From contig BMAT01004697.1 of assembly GCA_019649035.1 (NCBI GenBank), forward strand, positions 39,151 to 71,513: a stretch of 32,363 nucleotides of DNA, read 5' to 3'. The DNA comes from Elysia marginata (Eukaryota; Mollusca; Gastropoda; Plakobranchidae). The stretch's first letter is position 1. Every line of letters starts with the position of its first letter. A model generated the notes under the pieces. The model saw only the letters and a list, made by a program, of their open reading frames with translations. It was not told where the DNA came from and ran no database searches. A program made the position numbers and the translations under genes. Of this stretch, positions 1 through 12,400 are shown piece after piece.

Positions 1-400
1 ACAAATAAGGTGAGGCTTAGCGAGAGTGAGGCAGAGCGCAAAGACAGGGACGTATAGGGATAGACAGAAAGACACTGAGAGAGAAAGAGAGACAGAATGA
101 CAGTGGGAGAGACAGGGAGAGGTAGAGAAAAAAAAAAAGAAACAGAGACAGAGAGAGAGAGGGACAGAAAAAAATCTGAGATAGGCTTAGAATGAGGCAA
201 CTAGGAGTGACAAAGGATAGACAGACGAAGACAATTGACAGAGAAATGCAGAATGACAGAGAGAGAGAGATGGATAGAGAAAGAGAAAGAGAGTCAGAGA
301 TAGACGGAGCGAGAGGCAGAAATGAGTAACAGATACTATAGACAGACAAAGAGATAGACAGGGAGAGACAGAGAGGGAGCGGTTAGTACAGACTTTGATC
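1..400. repeat. GA-rich polypurine low-complexity tract
   Basis: The + strand is an imperfect GAGA/GACA/GAAA purine-rich array. It gives long but meaningless Ser/Leu-rich open frames on the opposite strand. No gene is supported here. A similar tract recurs at about 764-860. Confidence 0.9.
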
Positions 401-763
401 TTTATGGAATCAGGCACTTTCTTAAAAACATGCGGAATTTCCCCGAGAAAAATGTATTTGTGTGTGTGGTTGTACGTCTAGGTAGATATTCTATGCAGTT
501 AGCGTGAGTCTTTTTTACAAGTCTAGCCATGGTCATGGAGAACTAAAAGTATGAATTGCTATTCAGCAAGCAAGATAAATTTGATAAGTAGTAAAAGCCA
601 ACATCTGGTTAGAGTTAGTCAGATTATTAAAAAAAAACAGGAAGAAAGATACAGGCAGAGGCAGAAAGAGGAAAAAAAGGTGATTGTAGTTTTGAGGAAG
701 AAAAAGAAAGATGATAACTATGGGACCCGAGGTTCAGGCGCTTTCTAAAGAAGGATTAAAAAA

Positions 764-861
764 GAGACACAGAGAGAGACAGAGAGAGAGAGAGAGAGAT
801 GGATATATATAGAGAGACGGAGAGATTGAAAGAGATTGAGAGAGAGCGAGAGGGAGAGATG
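764..861. repeat. (GA)n microsatellite
   Basis: Mostly GAGA dinucleotides with a short TATATA interruption near 803-811. It is the same sequence type as the tract at the left end of the window. Confidence 0.85.
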
Positions 862-929
862 CGGCATAACATTTTTCAAAAGATATTTTCCACTCAATCT
901 TGATTCTGAGTACAGATTTGAAATCAGCT

Positions 930-931
<2 letters not shown>

Positions 932-970
<39 letters not shown>
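932..970. repeat. Poly(A) run of 39 bases
   Basis: An uninterrupted A homopolymer. It could be the tail of an old retroposed sequence, but I see no recognisable body or flanking duplication. It may equally be simple slippage, and its length is likely to be unstable in assembly. Confidence 0.9.
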
Positions 971-971
<1 letters not shown>

Positions 972-1753
972 ACGCGAGAAGTATACCAAGCACATTATAT
1001 TCATATATATATATACATGTACTTTGATTTTTTTTTAACGAAATTTTTTTCTAGTATTAGATACAGCTTTGCCTTACATAACCGCGAAGTTAAAACAACG
1101 GTCCCGATGGGCGTGTGTACTCTCTCACTTGCATTGTCATGAGCGTAGAAAAAACCTCCATGCATAGTAAAAATGCCATGAGACAGAATTGGAATGAAAG
1201 TTAAGCATCTGGGTAAGAATTTTGATTTGAGAGTAAAATTATTTGGAACAGAGTTGCTTTCTTTATAAAATTATCATATCTTTAGAAAATAACCGCGATT
1301 CACCGTGCCCTGTGACCCACCTTGCTCCAGTTTCTTCTACTATTTTACACTAACCTGCAATGGATAAAATTGTCTCATAAAGTAGACAAAAAAAAAACAA
1401 CAAAAAAACAAAACGCAGAAAGCTGAAATATTTTCTTCTTTTATTTTTCCTTATGTGCCTTTCCTATCTAAACTTCGTTGACCCGGTTGATTAGTATTGA
1501 AGTTAGTGGTCGATAATGCTAGGAAGATGTCTTTTCCATTCAAGATTCAGTAGGGGTAAAAAGGGAGAGGGTTATATTATGGTATTTTTTTTTATATAAC
1601 TAAAGTTTTTTTTTTAGTAAACTCTTTTAACCTAAGCCCTCCGCTCCAGTACGAGTCGCGAGAGAGGCACATTTCCCCTCATTCCCGACCCAGAAGCGGT
1701 CGACCATTGTCACCGCAGGGCCGAAAGGGTGTGCACATTCTCTTGATATAGTG

Positions 1754-1970
1754 ACATTAGAGACCTTTAGCACACGCACCGTGTCTCACTTCGCGTATGT
1801 GAAAATCGGGAAAGCAGATTGAGAAACTATAAAAATAATGAAACCAGTTTCTAAAAATAGACCCACAGACGTTCGCGTCATTTCATTATTTTTATAGTTT
1901 CTCAATCTGCTTTCCCGATTTTCACGTACGCGTAGTGAGACACGGTGCGTGTGCTAAAGGTCTCTGATGT
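1754..1970. repeat. Long inverted repeat (foldback/hairpin element)
   Basis: The left arm (1754-1843) and right arm (1881-1970) are reverse complements over about 90 bp with about four mismatches. They are separated by a 37-base spacer (1844-1880). The arms include CACACGCACCGTGTCTCAC on the left and its complement on the right. A transcript would fold into a very stable hairpin. The most likely identity is a foldback/MITE-type transposon. No target-site duplication is clear, apart from a possible TAGT at each end. A small-RNA hairpin precursor is the alternative. Confidence 0.85.
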
Positions 1971-2165
1971 TAGTTCTAGTTCCCTAAGCTATTCTAGATA
2001 GAAAAGGAGAGGGGGCCTGTTTCATAATTTTATCCGCATATTTAAGATTTAGGTATGGTGTCAATTATAAATTATGGCACTAGTGCCTATTGATGAAATA
2101 TTTTTCTATTTTCAGTTAATCAATGTGTAAAACTAGGTCTAAAACATTTCACAATACTTGTGGAT

Positions 2166-2190
2166 CAACAACAACAACAACAACAACAAA
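2166..2190. repeat. (CAA)n microsatellite
   Basis: A short run of about eight CAA units. A run of 14 C residues follows at 2219-2232. Confidence 0.85.
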
Positions 2191-2218
2191 CCTACCCCGT
2201 TAAAAAGAAACAGCAGAA

Positions 2219-2232
2219 CCCCCCCCCCCCCC
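2219..2232. repeat. C homopolymer (14)
   Basis: An uninterrupted run of C. No function is seen. Confidence 0.85.
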
Positions 2233-3642
2233 GAACAAATCAAAGCAAAAACAAAAAACACCGAAATATAACGATACCGCGTGCTTACTGCCGCAGCTAG
2301 GTACATTTACTTTGGAGTCATTTCCCTTTAATTGTTTCCCTGTTATTTTCGTTTTTGATACACCAGCAACCAAAAGGGAGTTAGACCTATTCTTTAAATC
2401 AAATCAAATTTGTAATTTGATTCAATACAGTAATAAACTTAGATCTCTTCAATTTACCCCAAAAATTACTAGATCTAGATCTTCTGTGCTACAGCCAACA
2501 CAGGTAAAATTATATTTAATTGCGTCAATTTCATTGAAAGATTTTAAAGGTATGAAATTTTTAGAGACCAACAACAGAGTATAATACGCAGGAGAGCTTA
2601 TTGCCACGGCGTGCCCCTCTTCGCTCTACTAAAATATGGCGAATGCGCTGATTCCACCACGGGTGGGTGAAGAGGAAAGGAGGGCAACTTTACATGGGCG
2701 ACTGACTTCCTGCCTAGCGCTTCACTATTATTATTGTTACTTGAATAGGAAACAGGGAATGTCGGTGTTTTTTAACGAACACAAACTAGGGAAAATTGTG
2801 AATTCTTGGCAACTTAAAAACAAATCATGTTAGCATTTACGAACTCAATACGTTACACACTATTTATTATTGTAAAAGGCGTTCTCAGTTGTAAAAAAAA
2901 AATCTTAAATTTAGACCTAGTTGTGTCTTTATTCGGAAAGACTTCCAAACCGACACGCCAGTAAAAGTAACGAAATGAAGGAAGTCTGTTTACAAAATGG
3001 CGTCACATAAAAAATATTATACACTTGCGTTGTCCCGAATGGTGATAGAAAATTCCATTTATATAAAAATACAACGCACTAGACCAATGTCCAGTGAATA
3101 TTCATCCATTAACATTGGATTAGTCATATTGTAGCAGGTAACAAGTTTATCTAGTGCTTTAAATTAATTTCAAAGTGGGGCGCCGGTATGGAAGTGATTC
3201 CCTTTATTCTTTATTTATTCTCTCTAATGGCCCTTAAATTTATGCACAGGACTTTGCATGTGGATTAAGAAAACTATATTTATTACAATAATATCCATAT
3301 CGTTTAAATATTTCCCCAAAATGTCAATGTACATTATATTATTAATAGATAATAAAAAAAAAATTAAACATATATGTACCCTCTACGCTCATTGTGTCTG
3401 TCTTAAGTTAAATGGGCGCATATTATCATTACATTGCTTTAGGTATAAGAGGGTGCGCTCACATGCGCTCAACACATGTGAACCATCTTGAAACATAAAC
3501 ATAAACAAAGGGAACATTCGATAAAGAAATGCAAGCACAGCGACCATCCCACACAGTCTAGACGGGCTTGCCCTCCTTTCACAAAGCCCGCGCAACCTCA
3601 ATCGGAATCACTGAACCGGCTCAGTAAGCTCTCTTGCGTATT

Positions 3643-3656
3643 ATACTCTGTTAGAC
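3643..3656. repeat. 14-bp target-site duplication, left copy
   Basis: ATACTCTGTTAGAC occurs here and again at 3858-3871, immediately bordering the LINE fragment. Confidence 0.85.
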
Positions 3657-3857
3657 TTACTTACTTACTTAGGCCCTTAGATCATTGCAGAGCATAGGCC
3701 ATCAACAACCATCCGCCATCGCACTCTGTTCTGGGCAGTCTTCTGTAGCTCGTGCCAGGTGGTCCCCCATTTCTTTAATTCGTCTTCGGTTTTTCGCCTC
3801 CAGGTACTCCGAGGCCGGCCTCGCTTTCTTTTCCCCTGATGATTCCAGAACAAAACA
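3657..3857 (-). mobile_element. 5'-truncated non-LTR retrotransposon (LINE), C-terminal tail and 3' end
   Basis: On the - strand an open frame from about 3850 to 3679 encodes the typical extreme C-terminus of an endonuclease/reverse-transcriptase LINE. It contains the stretches GKRKRGRPRSTWRR, WHELQKTAQNRVRWR and VVDGLCSAM, followed by TAA. Downstream is a short (TAAG)n-like 3' tail. The 201-bp insert is flanked by a perfect 14-bp direct repeat, as expected for target-primed reverse transcription with 5' truncation. The frame is intact with no stops, so the insertion looks young. The clade cannot be fixed from this tail; RTE- or CR1/Jockey-type is possible. Confidence 0.85.
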
Positions 3858-3871
3858 ATACTCTGTTAGAC
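3858..3871. repeat. 14-bp target-site duplication, right copy
   Basis: A perfect copy of the 14-mer at 3643-3656. Confidence 0.85.
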
Positions 3872-6371
3872 CAAGAGAATTTATAAGTTCTGAAGTAGGC
3901 TTAAATTTAACTGGAAATATCCGAAATGTCTGCCTTAAGTATGAATTATGATCCAAACCTTTGACTTATAGATCTAGTAGCTTCTAAAAAGAAAAGTAAG
4001 TTTCGTGGCCATGGTCTTTACTTAGCCTCTTTAAGCGACTTGCTTTATAACTTGAACGGGAAGATCCAAATCGCATTGAATTTTAAGGCAACCATTTGAA
4101 TCTAGTCTCTAGAGAAGCACACTAACACTTAGCCACAAACAACAAACTTAGAGAACAGCGATAACATTTAAGGTACATGCCTCATATAAATTGTAGATTT
4201 AGAGATTAGAATACATAGATGAGGCAGCCACTACACCATCAAGTGGTTGAAATATTTTAAAGGTATGGAATAAGCAGCCCAGGCTTTTTTAAAATAGGAA
4301 AATGTCTGAACTTTCGACTATAGTAACTTAGTAGCTTCGGCACCCATTGCTTTGAATTATATGTACTCTCTAATCTACATTTAGATTAGAATTAGATTTA
4401 AACCTATATGTAGATCTAGATCTAGATGGCAAACTCCAGAAAGTGGCAAAAAAGCTAAATGAAATTTCAAAATGTATTTGTGAAGTCGTTTAATTTTACT
4501 TTATCACAGATAATGTGTGGGGCATTCTTTAGACCGCTACAAAGCTGCTCAAACAAGGGTTTTGATGATAAGTATTATTTAGTGCAGAGCGACAACCCAA
4601 GTGATCTAGGGTCTTCAACCATAAAACTGCTATATCATATGTTTTGAATTTGAAATTACTATAATTTCACATGAAAATGTGTATAATAAAACATATTCCT
4701 TTCAAATTTGGAGGTTTTAGCGAGTGTAATTCAGACTTGTTTTGTAACAAAAATGCTTTGTTTTACACATGTTTAGGGCCCCGACGCCATTCAAGTTGCC
4801 TACCAACCAAAAGCTCACATTTTCTACTTTATATATATGTTCAAACGGATATCAGTTTTGCTCAACCATTTCCGAGAAAACATCAAAACCTCCCTTTATT
4901 CACCAAGCTCTATCTCTTTTCACAATTGTCTCGTGCTAACAAAAACTACATTCTTAAATTCAGTGCCATGAAATTCCCTTTAAACTGGTTCTTAATTGAT
5001 GTATATGAAGTAAATTTGAAAATTTTCATTTGTTTTGGAAATACCAAGAGCCCCTTCATGGAGTCTGCCATATCTAGTATATCCAGATCTAGATCTAGAT
5101 TTCTAGATATTTATTGCGCCAGCGGCCATTCTCACCACCTTGTCCAGCTTGCTGTGGGTCATTTCTTTGTTCCCTTTCTTTCATTTAATATGGTTATGAA
5201 TTTGATAATTGGTTGTACTTAAATCTTAAACACTACATACAGTCTAACCATTGATAAGCATCTTATTATATGGTTTGGAGGGTGCTGATCCTGAATATGG
5301 CACTCCCATTTGGCGCAAACACGCTGTTTTGGAAATAAAGCCTTTCAAAGTTGGGAGTTATTTAATGCAAAGTGTGTAATAATACTTCTGTTTTGTGACA
5401 TCGGAAGTAAGACCACTTAACCCGTATTCTTATGGCCTTTATTGTTATAGTCACATGATGTGTACAAATACTGTTTTAAACCACATGACGTACCAGAGGT
5501 TTAGAAGAAATGAAAGTCACATAGGGTTTATTAACAGTACCGGAACTATTTAAAATATTGAAAGTTTATTGATTGAAAAATTTTTTCCTGCATCACAACC
5601 AACAGATTTTGAGTAAGACCATTTCTATATTTCTTGGTCAATTAATTTAAATTTATAATGTAATAAAGAAAACATTATGGCACAATTTAAGAGAGTCATA
5701 ACATCACATCATTATGACAGTACTGTTACTTTCTATGTTATTTCTGAAAATACTTTGTCCTCCATCCAAATGACAGATTCAAAACGTTTTATCACAGCCT
5801 CTGATTTAAATTTTAGATCTAGTTTAACCTAGATACGAAGTTAGGAAATGGGCGAAGCTATTAATTGTTTATGTGTGCAGTTCCATCTTCTTTTTTTTTC
5901 TAATAGTAATAATAGGTCTAGATCAGTTCTCCCATTAAAAAAAATTAATATTTTTTCCTTATAAATGTTTGGTATCAGATTGAAAGTAATTGGTTGTACG
6001 ATAAGTATTTAGAGTTAAAAAAAAAACCAACAATTTATTACAATGGATTACAATTTGTGATTACAACTTCATTACAAGTTTTTTAAATCTGTTAGATCTT
6101 TTCCTCTTAAGTGTACAAAAAGTACTTGTAAACGACAGATAAATTGTGTAGTTGAAAAGGAATTTTAGGTGCAGTTTCTTTTTTCTGGCCTTTTAAAATA
6201 CTTTTTCCGTACAAACAATGGGACCATAACCTCATTTATATTTTCAGAATCTTCAAACGTTTGTAAGCTTGATTTAAATGTGTATTAGAGAGATTTTTTT
6301 ATTATTTTAAGATACATGCAAAGAACCTACTTCAACAGGGAATGTTTTAATCTGAAGTAACTGGCCCAGTC
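3872..6371. other. AT-rich sequence upstream of ASH2, no supported gene
   Basis: Only weak short frames are seen, the longest at about 4671-5222 on the + strand without domain-like composition. CTAGAT/AGATCT palindrome clusters occur at about 4377-4428 and 5081-5108. The ASH2 promoter and any untranslated exon should lie in or near this stretch, but no TATA box or initiator can be assigned with confidence. Confidence 0.5.
4377..4428. repeat. TTAGAT/CTAGATC palindromic repeat cluster
   Basis: Successive TTAGATT and TAGATCTAGATCTAGAT units. Related clusters occur near 2470, 5081-5108 and 5811-5833. They look like locally expanded short repeats. Confidence 0.6.
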
Positions 6372-6421
6372 ATGTCGGATAACAAGCAAGAACAGGCACC
6401 TGAGCAGAGTGGCTGTTATTG
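6372..6421 (+). CDS. ASH2L: ASH2 coding exon 1
   Basis: Encodes [16 protein letters not shown] plus two bases of the next Cys codon. The donor is GTGAGG. An in-frame TAA lies 21 bases upstream of the ATG. A CCAG just before the ATG could be a weak acceptor for an untranslated upstream exon. Confidence 0.8.
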
Positions 6422-9400
6422 GTGAGGTTTAAATTTGTGCCTCTTTTATCAATCACGAGTGCAACTTTTTCTTTAGGATTTTTTTCTTGTGCAGCATAAG
6501 TTCATGCTATGTTTAAAAAAAAAGTAGAGACATATTTTTTTGTATATAGGTAGGTTGGTTTATCATTTTAGGGACATGACCAAAATCTGATTATTTTAAG
6601 GCTAAATCATTGAGAATTTTCGTTAAAAAAAAAAGTTTTTTTGCCATATATGCTAATTAAAATTAATGATTGAGAGGGCTTTTATACTGGAACTTTATGC
6701 AGGTCAGGCAGAGGGTAAGCCTACAGAAAGAAGAAGTCAGGTTGCAATTATGAGGATGCAAAAAAAAAAGGAAGGAACTTTTAAATTGGAGCTGAGTCCA
6801 TTCTTACATTTTTTACTATACAATCAAAGTTGCAGGCATTTAACTAGTTTATTAAATAAATATTCATCATTTGCATCATATCTCATGTTTATGAAAATCC
6901 CTGGCGGTTTAATGTGATAAATGGGAAGAGGGGCTTTCTGTATTTTATATTTGTATGCTAAGTGAAAAACATGTCCCCTTTTATAAATTATGAGCTACCA
7001 TAACATTTTCAGACTAAATAATTGAAATAATTTTTTCATATAAAAAGGATGGGAAAAATTAGCTTTGTATTTTCTCAATATTTGAATGTTAAATGTTTCT
7101 AAACTTGATATTTGCATTTTTATCAATATTTATGAAAAATTTGTTACCCAATGTGTATAAACAAATGGAAGTTATCTAGGCCGAAACAATTTATAGGACC
7201 AGTATACTTATGCATATAGAGTCTACCTGCAAGGATGGAGCTCTCCCACAAAATGAATTAAAATGCACTGATTGTCAATTTGAAGGATTAAATTTGACTG
7301 AAAATTTTCTTGGCGTGTTGTATGGACTGTCCACAAAGTTATCAGGTAAAACCTGAAGATTTACAAAAAAATGATGAAAATGATATTTATATATATAATA
7401 TGTATATATATTAGGACTGGTTGGTGTGCACCTCAAATTATTCTTTCTCATGGAAAATTTTCAAGTGCATTTTTCTTCATGTGTCTCTCTTATCATCTTT
7501 TTTTTCCTGTGTTGCACATCCTAAGTAAGAATAATCTTGCCACAAACAAAAAATTCTTATCATTTAGAAGGGCTTATTAAAAAGTTATATAACAATGCGT
7601 CACAATACCTAAAAATTCTACACAACTCAACTCATTTAGTGATGAAATTAAATAAATACTTTTAGTAGATCTGTTGTTTGAAAATTTTCATCCAAATTTT
7701 ACGTCTTGTTTCTAAACTTTACCTGTAGTGGTGAGAAGAGAAAACTTGGCACTCAAGAATTTCAGTGCAATTCCTGCGCAACATGGTTCCATGGTCCTTG
7801 TTTGGATATTCAAGCAGAGTGAGTTGCCTACATATATATTCATATTTTATTTACTTATATTTTGTATTATACAGTCATAATATATATATTACCGGTTGCC
7901 GCTTACAATTGTGAGATGCGACCCTATTGAAAAAAAAAATTAAAAGAGAATTCAGACTTTTGAAATGAAATGATACTTAAAAATTCTTACAGCGCTATGG
8001 AGAGCTAGGGAAAGCAATAATAATATTCTAAAATTCTTTGGTCCCTTCAAACTGGACGGTACATGATTAAAAAAACTTTGCATGGAGGACGCTCTAGAAG
8101 ACGAAAAGTGGAGGGGAAGACCTAGAAGTCGTTAGGAGCAAGATATTGCAGAATGGCTGAAGTGAAAATAGCTAAGCAACGGAAGCAGGCGTAAGAACGT
8201 ATGGCAGATAGATACTCTGACACCTTGTGTTGGAGGATCCGCCTTAAAGAAGATATTTTGTATACTGCTTGCAGCGTAAACACAGCAAATCTATCAAGGC
8301 CACTCAAGTTTTTTTGAAAATGTGTCAATTGTAGAGCGTATATTCTTGTATCTGACAGTCTTCACTAAGCCCGTGCCGATCATAAAATTCTCAGGCCCGC
8401 GGGCTGACGGGCTGATCTAACTTGGGCCCGTTAGGCCCGGGCCGGGCTACGGGCCCAAGTCTTCAGTATTTTTATGCAGGGAGTTTTTGTTTTGTTTTGT
8501 TTTTTATCTTTTACTTTCATTTTCATTTGGAAAATACATAAAGAAAAATCAACAGTTGTTAATTTCCTAAAATTCTTGATCTACTTTCAACGACACTGAC
8601 TAGCCGATGCACCCGGTGTTCATCTAGACATGTTTTTATAGTTATGCCCAAAGCGAGTTTACATATTTCTGTGAATAAGTGAACTCCATGTATTGAGAGA
8701 GTTCTAGATTTCTTAAAGTTGTATAAAAACTACACCACAATAGTTTATTTCATCTAGCAGTATGCGATTTTTTGAAAGATTTAAAATAGAATCTCGCACC
8801 TTTTACATTTTAAAATGGGGCAAAAAGCCCGTTGCACCGCTCGGCCCGATCACTGCTATAGCTTAACCTGTGCGCACAGGTAGAGCCCGTGTCGCAGCAC
8901 GGGCCGCAGCACCACAGGCCGCAGCCCAGCAAGCCGCCTAGCCCGATCAGCGTCAGTCAGAATGTACAAAATGCAAAATCAAACCCCTGAATCCTTGATC
9001 AAAGAAATTTTTTTGCCTTTTCGTCAATTAAAAAATTAGTAATTGAAATGTAATTGCATCAAACTTTGCTTGTGCCCCCAAAATACTGATCGGCCCGTTT
9101 CGGGCTTTCTGAGACGGCCCGGGCCCGTGATCACATGACTATGATCGGGCCGCTCGATCTCGGGCCGGGCTTTTTCACGGGCTTAGTCTTCACATTTGTG
9201 ATACATGTGCATAGAGACAGTAGAATAAAGATGACAGTCTCCCAACCTGAGCTAAGTCATAGGGACAATTTAGGTTCACTGAAACTATGAATAACAAGAA
9301 TATACAGTGGAATCCGGATAAAGTCAACACCTTGGGACCGAAAAAAAGTGTTGACTTTAAGCGAGTTGACTTTATCCAATTTTAAGGGGGGGGGGGGTGC

Positions 9401-12400
9401 AACATATTACAATTGTGTGAGAACTAGATAAATTCAACGAGCGCAGCATACTGTTACTCTGAGAAATGATGAAGGCTAGCTTAGCCTAGATGTAGACACA
9501 GGTATGGAATGCCTAGCTGTGTGCACATGAACACTGCGTTCGCACTGGAGTGGGAGAACCATCGGTGAGCTGCACCAATCAGCATCTGTCACTGTCTTTT
9601 GCCAACCGTACTAGCCCCCCCACTAGCTCTTGCATGACCAGTGGGCCCAGACACTGAGACGGGCGAGCGAACGCTGCACGCAGTGTATTGAATCGTGATT
9701 GGAAACAAAGAGCGCCCACCCACCCACCTCCTCTACTTCTCTTTGTCTCTCCCAAGACCCATCTGGGGTCTCTCTTTATCTTTCCATTGGACCACGAGGT
9801 GTTGACTTTAAGCGAAAATAGGTCAGAGGCTGTTGACTTAATGCGAAATAATATTACTTAAATAAAGAAGGAAAAAAAACGGGACTGTTGCAAAGTGTTG
9901 ACTTTAACCGAGAGTTGACTTCAAGCGAGTTGACTTCTCGTGGATTCCACTGTATATATGTATAAAAATTTTGTTCTTTCTTTCAGTTTCATTATTTAAT
10001 TTTTTAGTATTCGAATGACTTTGTGGCGTAAATCATTATTTTTTTCTTCTTTTTTTTTTCCTCAAGGCCCGGCTTACCCTTTATGATCAGCTATCTGTTT
10101 TTGTGTAAAAAGTGTAGTGGGATAGGGCATGAGACGTTCCAAAAAAGACAGGCCAGTAAGTAAAGCTTTTTTTAATAAAGTTTTTTGCATTGTATTATAT
10201 CATTGATGTGTCCTTTGGTGTTATTTGAGTGGATTTTCATGAAGTTTTTAATAAGCACTTGATTTGACATAATTCATTTTCAAATTTTCAAATTTTTTAT
10301 TTTCTACTTATGGATGCAAAACAAGACAAATGACTGATACATTTTTAAAGAAGTGTATGTCGCCTAAATAGGTCCACTTATATCTTGTTTTTTTTTATCG
10401 TAAAGCAATGTATTGTTAGACTTGAGTCATAAGATGTCACTTCCATCAGTATTTTGCTCAATGACTTTCATATTTTTTCCATATCATCCCAGCATTTCTT
10501 CAGATCTGTCAAATGACACTGGCTAACTTGATCTTTGACGCCCAAACAGCTGGAAGTGACAAAACCATGTTTTCTAGAGACAAAGTAATTTCAATTTACA
10601 TTAGTTTAGAAAATACCAGACTGAATTTTAATCAAATTACTTAAATACAACCTCCTTTCTTTGTGCTAAAATTTACATTACAAACATTTATTGAAGATAT
10701 GAATTCATACTTCTTTGCATCTAAATATTTAAGGTACTTATTTTAATGAATGTCATTAAAACTGACTTTTTTAAACGAAACCCATATAAGCCTACTACAT
10801 TTAGAAATAACGTCCTACATGGCTCACATGAGGAAGGATACTACACCCAACAACTTTTGCCTTATGTTTCATTGCTTGTAAACTAAGAAATCATTAAAGA
10901 ATATCCATGTGATTTCTAGATTTTTGAAATTGCAAATTACATCTGTAGTTAACAAAACTACTTTACAATTCAAGCATTGCATACTGTTTGTATAATTCAC
11001 ACCTATGTTACAAGGGTTTGATATCCTCTTATTTTCAATTTTAGACCTATAATGCTAGAGAGTTGAGCAGGGCAGGTTGGCTTGAAATTTCATGTTAGGC
11101 TTTTTTGTAACTTATGTTTTTTTCCCCTTTATCATTTTCAGGATATTATACCTTATATTGACAAAAACTGGGAACAGCTCACAACAATGCAGCGTAGGGT
11201 GAAAGTCACATGGCATACAACCATCTATAAAACAATGGTTTGTTTATCTCCTTTTCTTCACCATTCACACCACAGACTAAAAAAAATGTGTAGTTAAAAG
11301 ATGAAATAAACCAATTTTTTTCTTTCAAACAAAAACCTGAGGCATATTGTAAAATATATTAAGTAAAGCAATGTACAGGAATGCAGGGGTTCTGATTATT
11401 ACAGGAATTCCGATTTTTAAAATGGTTTACCGCATTTTTTTTCAGCTCAGACTTGAAAAGTTTGCAAAAGTGAAGAATAGTAAAAGTTTAGGATGCTTAT
11501 GTTGTTGTGGGTGTCAATTATGGATAAAGAAACAGATAATTGTACCATAGATTACTATATAGGGACAGCATTTTAATGTATTATAGATCTTATCTTAGTG
11601 GATGTCCAAGATTCTATAATGGTCACTGTCAAGTGTTAGTGCCTTGTAGCATACTTCGCAGAGGTCTTGAAAATTTTCCTGCTTTTGTCTGTTAAGTGCT
11701 TGCGTCCCTGAATATAAATGTCTGTATAAAATCTTCACTTCTCAGATAGAAAATTTATTGAGCTGTAGAAAATGAAAGAACTTTTTTTCTTGACAGAAGA
11801 GAGAAGTAGTGTTTTTATGACATGCAGGAGTGCCTTTTGAATAGCTTGAAACGAGTATATAATGATTGAATATTCAGATGAAAAAACATACAAAATAATA
11901 AAAAATTTAGTATATTAAGGCAATGTCAGCTATCATGCCCAAGAATTATAAAATTTAATATAATATTTCCTTTGACATAAACCTAAACTGTAAGAAAAGC
12001 TAAAAGATAGGACATGATTAAATTTTTAGTTTTCAGTTTTTTTTCTGTTTCAACGATTTTCATATTTCTTTTGTATGATTACTCCTCAACCACCTTTTTA
12101 CTGATACCTGTCTATATATTTTTTCTTCCCAAAATAGTTAAAATGAATTTGAGGCTAAATTTCATATTACAATCTTGCCAAAGTTGTGTTTGTTTTTTTC
12201 ATGTTGCCAGATGAAAGAGACTGATGTATTTCTGTACAAAGAGGACATACCTGGCGAATCTTACTTTGGTTTGGTTAACCAGGTAACAAAACAGCTTCCA
12301 TCATTTCGAAAATGAATATTTATGTTTATGAATGTATGATGAATATTTCATCAGCCCTTTTGATTTTCATCAACTTTTTTTAAAACACCCAATAATAGTG

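Larger units (their letters stand above)
971..3642. other. Intergenic stretch without supported gene
   Basis: Apart from the hairpin and simple repeats listed, this stretch is AT-rich with only short open frames. None has protein-like composition, a recognisable domain or paired splice sites. It may include distal 5' sequence of the ASH2 gene, but no untranslated exon can be shown. Confidence 0.6.
7819..10066 (+). other. ASH2 intron 2, hosting transposon relics
   Basis: Holds a decayed LINE tail, a hAT-like MITE and a pogo/Tc1-like MITE listed separately. The rest is AT-rich and gene-free. Confidence 0.8.

Noticed and set aside
17-417. Ser/Leu-rich open frames on the - strand
   Set aside because: They are translations of a GA/CT low-complexity tract and have no protein-like composition.
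4671-5222. 183-codon open frame on the + strand
   Set aside because: No domain, biased low-complexity composition, AT-rich DNA with CTAGAT repeats inside, and no splice or promoter context. Chance is the better explanation.
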